Positions 37,871-45,446 of a DNA stretch of 64,000 bases are shown in pieces; the first letter of the stretch is position 1, and each line of letters opens with the position of its first letter. The DNA is from Polyangium jinanense. Lineage in GTDB: Bacteria; Myxococcota; Polyangia; Polyangiales; Polyangiaceae. Both the position numbers and the translations under genes were made by a program. The stretch covers positions 31,029 through 95,028 of the forward strand of contig NZ_JAGTJJ010000044.1 of NCBI RefSeq assembly GCF_028435365.1. Reading direction: 5' to 3'. Under the pieces are notes generated by a model. That model was not told the DNA's origin. It made no database searches and was given only the letters and a program-made list of their open reading frames with translations.

Positions 37871-38194
37871 ATGGCTCTCAAAATCTACAGCGTCACGATC
37901 GAAATGCTACGGCGGCTGCGGCCCATCATCGAGAAGATCGGCGGGAAGGATGCAAACCTGGCGGATCAGCTACGGCGCGCCGCCACAAGCGTGCCGCTGA
38001 ATCTGCACGAGGGCGCGTATTCGCAGGGGCGGAACGAAAGGGCGCGGTGGCACACGGCCATGGGATCCGCGGCCGAGGTGCGCGCGTGCTTGGATGTAGC
38101 GGAGGCGCTCGGGTACGTGGAACCAGTCGATGATGGGCTACGCGATGCGCTCGACCATATCATCGCCACCCTGCACCGGCTGGCGCGGCGGTGA
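37871..38194 (+). CDS. Four-helix-bundle protein of the 23S rRNA intervening-sequence/Avd family, gene 1
   Basis: 107 residues, four predicted helices. Features: EMLRRLRPIIEKIGGKDANL, LADQLRRAATSVPLNLHEG, the family phrase AMGSAAEVRACLDVAEALG, and a C-terminal helix DALDHIIATLHRLARR. The family forms pentameric four-helix bundles. Some members are encoded in inserts in 23S rRNA genes, and related Avd proteins aid diversity-generating retroelements. Neither an rRNA gene nor a reverse transcriptase is present here. GGAGGA lies four bases before the ATG. Upstream is a structured inverted repeat and a hexanucleotide array, as for gene 2. Confidence 0.85.
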   Translation: MALKIYSVTIEMLRRLRPIIEKIGGKDANLADQLRRAATSVPLNLHEGAYSQGRNERARWHTAMGSAAEVRACLDVAEALGYVEPVDDGLRDALDHIIATLHRLARR

Positions 38195-38239
38195 TGCGTA
38201 AAGCGGGCCGTCCTTCGCCGGGCGGCCCGCCACGTTCAC

Positions 38240-38325
38240 GGGAGCGGGAGCGGAAGCGGGAGCGGAAGCGGGAGCGGGAGCGGAAGCGGAAGCGGAAGCG
38301 GAGGCGGAAGCGGAGGCGGAAGCGG
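38240..38325. repeat. Hexanucleotide array 2
   Basis: Units of GGAAGC, GGGAGC and GGAGGC. It ends in the phrase GCGGTCTAGCGTTTCTACC (38322-38340), which is identical at the end of array 3. It lies downstream of four-helix gene 1, beside the convergent DUF4189 gene. Confidence 0.9.
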
Positions 38326-38360
38326 TCTAGCGTTTCTACCCCCTACCGCGAACATCGTTT

Positions 38361-38738
38361 TCAGCGTGACGTGCAGAAGGTTGCGACCGTCTTGCAGCCG
38401 GAGTCGGTTTGACTGCACACCTTTATTGCTGCTGCCTCCGCCGCTTGCTGCGTCGTCTCCGGGTTGCTGCCAAACGCCATCGGCTTCGTGCCTTGGGCGA
38501 CGGAGACGCACGCGTTCTTGAACCAAGCGACGGCACCGCCACAGTCGGGCTGTCCGCAGAGCGCGGTCGCGTCTTTCTGCGCCTGCTCCTGGCTTGCGCG
38601 ATCGACGACGCCTCCGAACTTTCCAGTCGAAGCCGAGATGGCGACTGCCCCGTACTTGTCACCGCCTTTACATGCGACGAGCAATACAGGGATGCAGATG
38701 AGCGCGAGCGAGGTCGAACGAACGAACGAGATAGTCAT
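38361..38738 (-). CDS. DUF4189-type lipoprotein
   Basis: 125 residues. The signal peptide ends ALICIPVLLVAC. The mature part has the DUF4189 pattern: YGAVAISASTGKFGG, ALCGQPDCGGAVAWFKNACV and a Cys-containing end (KVCSQTDSGCKTVATFC). The domain occurs in many secreted bacterial proteins; the function is unknown. It lies between arrays 2 and 3, reading toward array 2. Confidence 0.75.
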   Translation of the reverse strand: MTISFVRSTSLALICIPVLLVACKGGDKYGAVAISASTGKFGGVVDRASQEQAQKDATALCGQPDCGGAVAWFKNACVSVAQGTKPMAFGSNPETTQQAAEAAAIKVCSQTDSGCKTVATFCTSR

Positions 38739-38884
38739 GAGTGTGCTTCTCCTTGTGGGATGCGAGGCTTCAAATAAAGGGACACGGCACCCAGGACAAA
38801 TAAACCAGGATTTCCGCCTCCTCGGGGGCGTGGCACGCTTCCCGCGCGGCGGTCAACCGTGTCTGCGGTGGCGTGCGGGCCACC

Positions 38885-39000
38885 GAAGCGGAAGCGGGAG
38901 CGGAAGCGGAAGCGGGAGCGGAAGCGGGAGCGGAAGCGGGAGCGGAAGCGGGAGCGGAAGCGGAAGCGGAAGCGGAAGCGGGAGCGGAAGCAGAAGCGGT
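38885..39000. repeat. Hexanucleotide array 3
   Basis: Nineteen or so GGAAGC/GGGAGC units with a single variant CAGAAGC. It ends in GCGGTCTAGCGTTTCTACC (38996-39014), identical to the end of array 2. It fills about a third of the 349-bp gap before the lipoprotein propeller gene, and nothing else is recognisable there apart from TATATT at 39073. Confidence 0.92.
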
Positions 39001-39087
39001 CTAGCGTTTCTACCTCGCTTCCGCGTCCAGGCTCCGCACAAGCTCCGTCCCCTTGTCGCCGCCTTGAAAACGTATATTGTCGATCGG

Positions 39088-40197
39088 GTGAAAAAGACGG
39101 GCCTCCTCGCGCTTTCCATTGGCATCTTGGCTTGCGGCCCGAGCGTCGAAATCACCGAAGCGGCTTCCACCGGGGCTCGCCCTCGCCCCGATGCATGCAC
39201 TCCCGGTGCGGCTCCGAAGCTCGCGTCGATCGACCGGGAGCAGCTCTCGCCGCCGCCTGCACCGGTGGGCTCCATGGTCCTCGATCCCAAAGCGAGCCGC
39301 GCGCTCATCATCGGCGGCATCTCGCTGAATGGCGGTGGTCCTGCGAAACAGATCTCGGCGCTGGACCTCGCCTCGCTCGAGCACCACATCCTGTCGCTCA
39401 AAGGCGATTCGGTCGAGGTGCCCACGTTCGCCGCGGCGATATGGGATCCCGAAAATGAACGCGCCGTCGTCATCGGCGGCACGGCAAACACCGCTGATCT
39501 GGCGCAGGTCTTCGCCGTACGTGTCGAAGGGGACGCGGCGATCATCGATCAACTCCCCGAGTTCCCGATCGGCTCTGCCTGGGCTCCCGCCGCCGCATAC
39601 GATCCAATTGGCAAAAGGGTCCTCGTTACAGCGCTCATCTATTCAGACGATCCAGCGCTCGCGCTACCCTATCGCGGGACCTACGCGCTCGACCTTCGGC
39701 CAGGCGCCGAGAGTTGGTCAACGCTCGTTCCGGGGGAGGCCGGTCCGCCGGCGCCGCAGCCGGGCGAATTGCGGCAAATGGCTTATGATCCCGCGCTCGA
39801 TCGGATGGTGATGGTGCGGAGCGGGCAGAAGCCTGGGCCGGCTGACGCGTGGGCGCTCGACCTTCAAAACCCGACGTCATGGATAGGTTTGGCGGGGACG
39901 CTCCCTGCTCTCCCCGTGTCGACGCCGTCGCTCCTCTGGGACGAGGTCTCGTGCTCGTTTCTCTCGTTCACGCGTACCCCGAACGCGTGTGGCTTCGACG
40001 CTTGGGCGATCGACGCCGCTGCCACGCTCTTCGCACCAAGCCCCCTCGGCAGCGCCATGTTTGGTCCCGGTGGGCCCGGATATGGCAACGTCTTGCTCGA
40101 TGCCCCTCGAGATCGGCTCCTGATCCTAGACGGCGGCGATTGCACTGCCGAGAGTAACTTCCTAAAGACTGTCGAGATCGTCGGAATCGATCGATAG
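39088..40197 (+). CDS. Kelch-like beta-propeller lipoprotein
   Basis: 369 residues from a GTG start. The signal peptide VKKTGLLALSIGILAC has a lipobox. The body has propeller-type repeats: RALIIGGISLNGG, ERAVVIGGTANTAD, KRVLVTALIYSD, MAYDPALDRMVMV, and RDRLLILDGG. These give a kelch-like fold (GG then hydrophobic strands). The longer open frame upstream crosses the GS-coding hexanucleotide array and is not credible. Likely cell-surface; the partner is unknown. Confidence 0.7.
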   Translation: MKKTGLLALSIGILACGPSVEITEAASTGARPRPDACTPGAAPKLASIDREQLSPPPAPVGSMVLDPKASRALIIGGISLNGGGPAKQISALDLASLEHHILSLKGDSVEVPTFAAAIWDPENERAVVIGGTANTADLAQVFAVRVEGDAAIIDQLPEFPIGSAWAPAAAYDPIGKRVLVTALIYSDDPALALPYRGTYALDLRPGAESWSTLVPGEAGPPAPQPGELRQMAYDPALDRMVMVRSGQKPGPADAWALDLQNPTSWIGLAGTLPALPVSTPSLLWDEVSCSFLSFTRTPNACGFDAWAIDAAATLFAPSPLGSAMFGPGGPGYGNVLLDAPRDRLLILDGGDCTAESNFLKTVEIVGIDR

Positions 40198-40246
40198 TCG
40201 CTCGTACATAAGCGCTTCGGCCGCTTGGTACCCGCGTATCACGGCG

Positions 40247-40317
40247 GCGGAAGCGGAAGCGGGAGCGGAAGCGGGAGCGGAAGCGGGAGCGGGAGCGGGA
40301 GCGGGAGCGGAAGCGGG
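40247..40317. repeat. Hexanucleotide array 4
   Basis: Twelve GGAAGC/GGGAGC units. The array ends two bases before the stop codon of the ECF sigma gene. The same array-gene junction is copied at 52.2 kb. Confidence 0.92.
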
Positions 40318-40319
40318 AC

Positions 40320-40859
40320 TTACGCGGGCGCGAGCATCTCCAAACGCTTTCGGGCGAGACGCAGGCGCCCCTCGACGGCCTTCGCCTTGATGTCGAGCGA
40401 CGTTGCAATCTCGGTGATCGATTGCCCCTCCAGGAACGGTATCACCGCGGCCCGGAGGCGTGGACCAATCTTCTCCAGGAATCGCTTGAGCCGAAACACA
40501 CCATAGATCGCGTGCAGATGCGTCTCCGGCGTGGTCCGGTCCTCCTGCTCAGGAAGCTCTTCCGCGCAGCCAACGAGCACTTCACTCTCGCGTCGCACGA
40601 GCCTTCGGTGATTGCGCGCATGGTTGAGCCCGATCAGCGCGAGCCACGGGCGAGCCTGCTCCGGCGTGACCAGGCACGAGAGGCGACGCCATACCGTGAT
40701 GAAGACCTCTTGCAGGACATCCTCCACGTCGCAAAGAGGGACGGCCTGGACAAGAAGAAGGCGGCGCAGGAAAGCGCGGTGTTCGAGGTAAAGGCGGCCG
40801 AGCAAGGCGTGCGATGCCGAGAAGTTTGCCGGCGGAGGATGGAGATGTAGGGTTGTCAT
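40320..40859 (-). CDS. ECF-type RNA polymerase sigma factor
   Basis: 179 residues. Region 2 is at about 30-95 (LYLEHRAFLRRLLLVQAVPL, VEDVLQEVFITVWRRL, RPWLALIGLNHARNHRR). Region 4 is at about 125-175 (LRAAVIPFLEGQSITEIAT, LDIKAKAVEGRLRLARKRLE). No anti-sigma gene is next to it. The last 28 codons also exist as a diverged fragment at 52.3 kb. It converges on the propeller gene through array 4. The recognised promoters are unknown. Confidence 0.88.
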   Translation of the reverse strand: MTTLHLHPPPANFSASHALLGRLYLEHRAFLRRLLLVQAVPLCDVEDVLQEVFITVWRRLSCLVTPEQARPWLALIGLNHARNHRRLVRRESEVLVGCAEELPEQEDRTTPETHLHAIYGVFRLKRFLEKIGPRLRAAVIPFLEGQSITEIATSLDIKAKAVEGRLRLARKRLEMLAPA

Positions 40860-41035
40860 TAGCTCATGACTCCGTAGCTCCGGGGTTGTGGGTCAGACGC
40901 CGGTCGGTGGTAGGTACACCGGCTGGCGTCGCTTGTTTTGTCTCATGGATTGCGGCCCGAGGCAATTGGAAAAGTGCGGATTGGTTCGTCGGGGGAGTCG
41001 CGGGAGAACCCACGCTGAAAGTCCCTCACCCCCAA

Positions 41036-41060
41036 CCCCTCTCCCGTCCCGGGAGAGGGG
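41036..41060. repeat. Perfect short palindrome of a widespread intergenic type
   Basis: CCCCTCTCCCG TCC CGGGAGAGGGG, an 11-bp stem with a 3-base loop, in a run of CCCTCACCCCCAACCC. Sequences of this type are scattered in many high-GC genomes. It may terminate four-helix gene 2, whose stop lies 16 bases away. Confidence 0.6.
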
Positions 41061-41075
41061 CGAGGGAGGCTTCTC

Positions 41076-41405
41076 CTACGACGCGCGGCGGTAGACGAGG
41101 CGGCCCAGGGTGGCGATGACGTGGTCCATGCGATCGAGCATCTGCGCATCGACCGGGCCGATGTAGCGCATGGCCTGGGCGACCTGGACGCAGGCCAGCA
41201 CCTCACGAGCGGACCCGAGAGCCGTCTGATAACGCTGTCGTTTATGCCCGGCCGTATTCCCGGCACCTTCCGCCGTATTGAGAGCGACGCTATGCATGGC
41301 CCGACGAAGTTGCCGAGCGAGATCCGAATCCCTTCGTTCGATCTGCTCCGCGATACCCGCCGCGTCCCCAGCCATGGCCAAAACGACCTCGAAAATCCTC
41401 AGCAT
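41076..41405 (-). CDS. Four-helix-bundle protein of the 23S rRNA intervening-sequence/Avd family, gene 2
   Basis: 109 residues: MLRIFEVVLAMAGDAAGIAE, LARQLRRAMHSVALNTAEGA, then TALGSAREVLACVQVAQAM and a C-terminal helix (RMDHVIATLGRLVY). It is a distant paralogue of gene 1 (shared LARQLRRA, ALGSA.E, DHVIATL.RL). GGAGGG lies seven bases before the ATG. The start is set by homology; the open frame upstream runs through array 5. The leader carries the same inverted-repeat element as gene 1, in the same position relative to the gene. Confidence 0.85.
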   Translation of the reverse strand: MLRIFEVVLAMAGDAAGIAEQIERRDSDLARQLRRAMHSVALNTAEGAGNTAGHKRQRYQTALGSAREVLACVQVAQAMRYIGPVDAQMLDRMDHVIATLGRLVYRRAS

Positions 41406-41466
41406 GACGAGACCCTCCGCCCGACGACCCAATCGCCGGGACCCTCGTCCCACACCGTCGCGCGGA

Positions 41467-41554
41467 GCGCTCTTCAAGGCTGCGCAGCACCGCGCGGAGC
41501 CGCGCGGAGCGCGAAGCGCGAGCACGGTGAGCACGGCTTGGCCTTGAAGAGCGC
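41467..41554 (-). promoter_or_regulatory. Long inverted-repeat leader element of four-helix gene 2
   Basis: A perfect 14-bp inverted repeat, GCGCTCTTCAAGGC and GCCTTGAAGAGCGC, around a 60-base interior. Read on the minus strand, the interior begins CAAGCCGTGCTCACCGTGCT and matches the element at 37724-37821. The outer nine pairs differ from that copy but pair perfectly here. The gene begins 62 bases further on. Confidence 0.72.
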
Positions 41555-41599
41555 GAGCACGACGGTACGATCGCCGTCCCCGAGCGGGATCCCCTGAAC

Positions 41600-41755
41600 C
41601 CCGCTCCCGCTCCCGCTCCCGCTTCCGCTTCCGCTCCCGCTTCCGCTCCCGCTTCCGCTCCCGCTCCCGCTCCCGCTCCCGCTTCCGCTCCCGCTTCCGC
41701 TCCCGCTCCCGCTCCCGCTTCCGCTTCCGCTTCCGCTTCCGCTTCCGCTTCCGCG
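41600..41755. repeat. Hexanucleotide array 5
   Basis: About 26 units of CGCTTC/CGCTCC, the longest array in the window. It lies 45 bases before the inverted-repeat element of four-helix gene 2. Relative to that gene its strand is opposite to the arrangement at gene 1. Confidence 0.93.
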
Positions 41756-41878
41756 CTCCACCCCGAGATCGTCCGAACGGAGGGGCACAGCACCCGCCTT
41801 TGGTGGGGTTTCCTCCGCCGATGATTCCGGCCATAACCCGCGCCCCCGAGCGCGTGAGCAACGCGAGAGCCGGAAGGG

Positions 41879-42706
41879 ATGTTCGAGATGAAGGAAGAGA
41901 CGTTCGAGGGTAAAGGTGGGCTGAAGATTTTCATGCGCTCGTGGCGGCCGGGGACGCCGCGCGCCGTGGTGGTGCTGGTCCACGGCTTCAAGGCCCACAG
42001 CGGCCTGTACGAGTGGACGGCGGAGCAGCTCGTCGAGCATGGGTTTTCGGTGTTCGCGCTCGACCACCGCGGGCATGGGCGCTCGGAGGGCGAGCGGCTC
42101 TACGTCGACAAGTTTTCCGAGTACGTGGAGGACGTGCACACGCTCGTCGGCCTGGCGAAATCGCGCGAGCCCGGGCTTCCGGTGTTCCTGCTCGGGCACA
42201 GCGCCGGTGGCGTGATTTCAAGCGTATACACGCTCGAGCACGGCGAGGAGCTCGCGGGATTCATCTGCGAGAGCTTCGCGCACGAGGTGCCCGCGCCGGA
42301 TTTCGCGCTGGCGATCCTCAAGGGCCTCAGCCACATCGTGCCGCACGCCCACGTCCTGAAGCTCGACGACGACGGCTTCTCGCGTGACAAGAGCTTCGTC
42401 GAGCGGATGAAGAACGACCCGCTCATCGAGCGCGCGGGGTACCCGACGCAGACCGTGGCCGAAATGGTGCGCGCGGACGAGCGACTGAAGCGGGAATTCC
42501 CGATGATCACGCTGCCGGTGCTGATCCTGCACGGCACCGAGGACCGGGTGACATTGCCGCATGGCAGCCAGCTCTTCCACGAGAAGGCCGGATCGAAGGA
42601 CAAGACCCTCAAGCTGTACGAGGGGCATTTCCACGATCTGCTGGCCGACGTCGGCAAGGAGGGCGTGCTGCGCGATATCGTCGAGTGGATGACGGCGCGG
42701 ATGTAG
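41879..42706 (+). CDS. Alpha/beta hydrolase, monoacylglycerol-lipase-like
   Basis: 275 residues. The nucleophile elbow is LLGHSAGGVI near 107, the acid lies in HGTEDRVT near 222 and His in YEGHFHDLL near 247. LVHGFKAHSGLYEW and DHRGHGRSEG fit monoacylglycerol lipase/lysophospholipase members. No signal peptide, so intracellular. ATG at 41888 (MKEETFEGKG) is an alternative start. No operon partner is evident; copy D of the palindromic element follows the stop. Confidence 0.88.
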   Translation: MFEMKEETFEGKGGLKIFMRSWRPGTPRAVVVLVHGFKAHSGLYEWTAEQLVEHGFSVFALDHRGHGRSEGERLYVDKFSEYVEDVHTLVGLAKSREPGLPVFLLGHSAGGVISSVYTLEHGEELAGFICESFAHEVPAPDFALAILKGLSHIVPHAHVLKLDDDGFSRDKSFVERMKNDPLIERAGYPTQTVAEMVRADERLKREFPMITLPVLILHGTEDRVTLPHGSQLFHEKAGSKDKTLKLYEGHFHDLLADVGKEGVLRDIVEWMTARM

Positions 42707-42724
42707 CGCGCAGCTCACGTGGGC

Positions 42725-42866
42725 CGCCGCGCCGGGGCGCTGCCCCGGACCCCGCGGGGGCTATCCGCCCCTCGACCCGGACCAGGGCCAGCCCTGGACC
42801 TTTGATGGAAAAACTGCGCTTCGCGCAGTTCTTCCACAGGTCGGTGAGTAAACCGACCGATGTTTT
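42725..42866 (+). repeat. Dispersed palindromic element, copy D
   Basis: CGCCGCGCCGGGGCGCTGCC, the hairpin CCAGGGC ca GCCCTGG, and AACTGCGC tt GCGCAGTT. The tail is different from copies B and C but again pairs: GGTCGGT gagta AACCGACC. It fills the gap between two hydrolase genes. Confidence 0.85.
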
Positions 42867-42907
42867 AGCTGCCTTGCAACCCATATTCCGACCGGAGAAG
42901 CACGCAC

Positions 42908-43633
42908 ATGACTACATCGACCTGGCATGACGATCCCGAACATGTGTTTCGCATCCGCTCAGCAGAAGGCAGCTTCGACGGCTACCTGGCGCGACCGGCA
43001 GCCGTGGCGGCACCGGCCATCGTCGTTCTGCATGAAGTCTTTGGCGTCAATGTGGACCTTCGTGCCACTTGCGACGAGCTTGCCGCGGCAGGATTCATCG
43101 CGATCTGCCCGGAACTGTTCTGGCGCCAGGGGGAGTCGCACGTGGACCTGTCCGTTCAATCCCAACCCGACTGGGAGAAGGGCCTGGCCCTTTACAAGGC
43201 GTTCGATATCGACGCTGGCGTGCGCGACGTCGAAGCGACGATAGCCGCTGCGCGCACGCTCACGGGAGCTACGGGACGCGTGGGTGTCATGGGTTTCTGC
43301 CTTGGCGGGCTGCTCACCTTTCTCGCAGCGGCGCGCACGCGCGTGGATGCAGCGGTCGCCTTTCACGGTGGGCGTACCGAGGAGTTTCTCGGCGAAACAG
43401 CGGACATCGACGGACCGTTGCAGATGCACCTCGCCGAAGAGGACGAGTTCATCCCGAAGAAAGCGCAGCGAGAAATCGCGGAGGCCCTCGCGGGAAACCC
43501 GAAGTTCGAGGTCTTCAGCTATCCGGGTTGCCGTCACGCGTTCTCGCGGCACGGCGGAACGCACTTCAATGCCGAAGCCGCGCGCCTCTCCCGTGCCCGC
43601 ACGCTCGAGTTCTTCCACCGCGAACTGGCGTGA
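42908..43633 (+). CDS. Dienelactone hydrolase family protein
   Basis: 241 residues. The cysteine nucleophile is in VGVMGFCLGGLLTF near 125, the acid in AEEDEFI near 178 and the histidine in PGCRHAFSR near 210. This Cys-Asp-His set is that of dienelactone hydrolase (chlorocatechol pathway), though many members act on other esters. VVLHEVFGVN is also typical. It lies 57 bases before another hydrolase gene; the two probably form one transcript. Base composition looks a little less extreme than the neighbours, so recent acquisition is possible. Confidence 0.88.
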   Translation: MTTSTWHDDPEHVFRIRSAEGSFDGYLARPAAVAAPAIVVLHEVFGVNVDLRATCDELAAAGFIAICPELFWRQGESHVDLSVQSQPDWEKGLALYKAFDIDAGVRDVEATIAAARTLTGATGRVGVMGFCLGGLLTFLAAARTRVDAAVAFHGGRTEEFLGETADIDGPLQMHLAEEDEFIPKKAQREIAEALAGNPKFEVFSYPGCRHAFSRHGGTHFNAEAARLSRARTLEFFHRELA

Positions 43634-43690
43634 CGCGCACTCGCACACGTTCAGATTCCAGCCATCCCATAAGACCGAGGAGTCCACATC

Positions 43691-44518
43691 ATGAGCTTCG
43701 TACGTACCAAAGACGGCACCGAGATTTTCTACAAGGACTGGGGCAGCGGTCAGCCGATCGTGTTCCACCATGGCTGGCCCTTGAGCAGCGATGACTGGGA
43801 TGCGCAGCTCATGTTCTTCCTCTCGAAAGGGTTCCGCGTGATTGCGCACGATCGGCGCGGGCACGGTCGGTCCTCCCAGACGTTCAGCGGCAACGAGATG
43901 GATACGTACGCTGCTGACGTCGCCGCGCTGGCGGAACATCTGCAGCTCAAGGATGCCGTCCACATCGGACACTCCACCGGCGGCGGCGAAGTGGCGCGGT
44001 ATGTCGCGCAATACGGTGGCGGCGGGCGTGTCGCGAAAGCCGTGCTCATCGGAGCCGTGCCTCCGGTCATGGTGAAGAGCGAGAAGAATCCCGGCGGGCT
44101 GCCCATCGAAGTGTTCGATGGATTCCGGGCTGCGCTCGTCGAAAACCGCGCGCAGTTCTATCGCGACGTGCCCTCGGGCCCGTTCTACGGCTTCAATCGG
44201 CCCGGTGCGAAAGTGCTGCCGGGTGTGATCGACAACTGGTGGCGGCAGGGAATGATGGGCGGCATCAAGCCCCACTACGATTGCATCAAGGCGTTTTCCG
44301 AAACGGATTTCACCGAGGATCTGAAGAGGATCGAAGTCCCGACCCTCGTCATGCACGGCGACGACGATCAGATCGTTCCGATCGCGGACTCGGCATTACT
44401 GGCCATCAAGCTCCTCAAGCGCGGGACGCTCAAGGTCCACAAGGGCCTGGGTCACGGGCTGTGCACGATCAACGCTGATGTGGTCAACGCAGACCTGCTG
44501 GCGTTCATCCAGGGTTGA
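43691..44518 (+). CDS. Alpha/beta hydrolase of the non-haem haloperoxidase/esterase type
   Basis: 275 residues. The elbow is [11 protein letters not shown] near 97, with [12 protein letters not shown] and [10 protein letters not shown] upstream, the acid in HGDDDQIVP and His in GLGHGLCTI near 257. This combination is that of bacterial cofactor-free chloroperoxidases and arylesterases. It follows the dienelactone-hydrolase gene with a 57-bp gap. Downstream is a boundary sequence of array 6. Confidence 0.9.
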   Translation: MSFVRTKDGTEIFYKDWGSGQPIVFHHGWPLSSDDWDAQLMFFLSKGFRVIAHDRRGHGRSSQTFSGNEMDTYAADVAALAEHLQLKDAVHIGHSTGGGEVARYVAQYGGGGRVAKAVLIGAVPPVMVKSEKNPGGLPIEVFDGFRAALVENRAQFYRDVPSGPFYGFNRPGAKVLPGVIDNWWRQGMMGGIKPHYDCIKAFSETDFTEDLKRIEVPTLVMHGDDDQIVPIADSALLAIKLLKRGTLKVHKGLGHGLCTINADVVNADLLAFIQG

Positions 44519-44633
44519 GGTCTCGTGCGTGCGGCACGCGGCCTGCGCTGCGTGTCGCACGCCCCCCTCCGCCCTGGCGGCCGCCACGCCTGGCAAGGCC
44601 CATCTGGCGCACAACCCGCCCGCCTTCCCAAAA

Positions 44634-44794
44634 GCGGTACCCAAACAGATCTCGCTTGCGGCTTCCGCTGCCGCTCCCGCTTCCGCTTCCGCTCCCGCTC
44701 CCGCTGCCGCTCCCGCTCCCGCTCCCGCTCCCGCTTCCGCTTCCGCTTCCGCTGCCGCTCCCGCTTCCGCTTCCGCTCCCGCTTCCGCTTCCGC
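44634..44794. repeat. Hexanucleotide array 6 with its left boundary sequence
   Basis: A 27-base boundary (AAGCGGTACCCAAACAGA followed by TCTCGCTTG) leads into about 22 units of CGCTTC/CGCTCC/CGCTGC. The same boundary occurs at arrays 7 and 8. Beyond the array the DNA continues into the 5' end of a lipoprotein frame without a start codon. Confidence 0.9.
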
Positions 44795-44846
44795 CCCCGA
44801 TCGGCGAGGCTAACCGGCCCGGAAGGCGTTCCCTCTCCTCCTCACG

Positions 44847-45167
44847 ATGGGCATACTCGTGTGGGGCTGTATTCCGGAGGCAAGCGAGGCGACCGTGTAC
44901 ATGGCCTGCCGGGGCGAGGGAGAGGCTTGCGCGGACGGTTCGCAGTGCTTGGTCCTGGTGTGCTGCCATGGCGCGCAATGCGCAGAGGAGTGCGTGGAGG
45001 ACAGCGATTGCCCCGCGCTCGATGGGTATGAGCCCGTCTGCCAGATCTTCACGAACGGACGCTACTGCGCGCTCCGTTGCGCCGGCGAAGACGCGCCCTG
45101 CCCTGATTCATTGTCGTGTTCGCACGTTGATAAGCGCGACGGCACGTCGAGGTTTTTGTGTCTGTGA
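44847..45167 (+). CDS. Cys-rich small lipoprotein, probably 5'-truncated
   Basis: 106 residues from the ATG. Fifteen or so cysteines occur in pairs (CRGEGEACADGSQCLVLVCC, CAEECVEDSDC, YCALRCAGEDAPC), a disulphide-rich pattern seen in myxobacterial surface proteins. The frame upstream reads RKAFPLLLT before MGILVWGC, so a normal lipoprotein signal exists but lacks its starting Met; the frame hits TAA nine codons further up, next to array 6. From the ATG the signal would be only seven residues. This suggests the array removed the true 5' end. The last four codons overlap the next gene. Confidence 0.6.
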   Translation: MGILVWGCIPEASEATVYMACRGEGEACADGSQCLVLVCCHGAQCAEECVEDSDCPALDGYEPVCQIFTNGRYCALRCAGEDAPCPDSLSCSHVDKRDGTSRFLCL

Positions 45168-45430
45168 TGCGCGTGCTGTTGCTTGCGCCTGCGCTCGCGG
45201 TGGCGGGCTCGAGCGTTGCTTGCGGCGGCCGCTGCCAAACGGACGTCAGAGAGTCGACGTTCGAGCTTGCGCCGGACGAGCTGGATATGGAGTGCGAAGA
45301 GATTTGTGCCGAGGCGCCCGAGGACGGCTGGGCCTTCGACGGCTGCTCACGCACCAAACCCGGCGTCGACCCGCCCATGGTCACGTGCACGTTTTCACTC
45401 GAAACGTGCGACAGCGGCGGTGGATTCTGA
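45158..45430 (+). CDS. Small Cys-containing lipoprotein
   Basis: 90 residues. The signal is MSVMRVLLLAPALAVAGSSVAC with a lipobox (SSVAC). The mature part has six further cysteines (CGGRCQTD, MECEEICAE, DGCS, VTCTFSLETC). It overlaps the preceding gene by ten bases, so they are co-translated. I do not recognise the family. It converges on the STAS regulator gene, 16 bases away. Confidence 0.65.
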   Translation: MSVMRVLLLAPALAVAGSSVACGGRCQTDVRESTFELAPDELDMECEEICAEAPEDGWAFDGCSRTKPGVDPPMVTCTFSLETCDSGGGF

Positions 45431-45446
45431 CCGCGATCGCGGGCCG

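Noticed and set aside
38828..38850. Sigma54-type promoter (TGGCAC box)
   Set aside because: TGGCAC is present but the required GC-containing TTGCA/T block at the right spacing is not.
38464..39087. Open frame through array 3 giving a long Gly-Ser repeat, in frame with the propeller lipoprotein
   Set aside because: The lipoprotein signal at the GTG 39088 is a proper N-terminus; the Gly-Ser part is only a hexamer array read in one frame, and other arrays are not in frame with genes.
37871..41405. Diversity-generating retroelement (because of Avd-like proteins)
   Set aside because: No reverse transcriptase, template repeat or variable repeat pair is found in the surrounding 10 kb.
41474..42199. 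241-codon antisense frame across array 5 into the hydrolase gene
   Set aside because: Most of it is Gly-Ser from the array; the remainder is antisense to the hydrolase and has no recognisable protein features.
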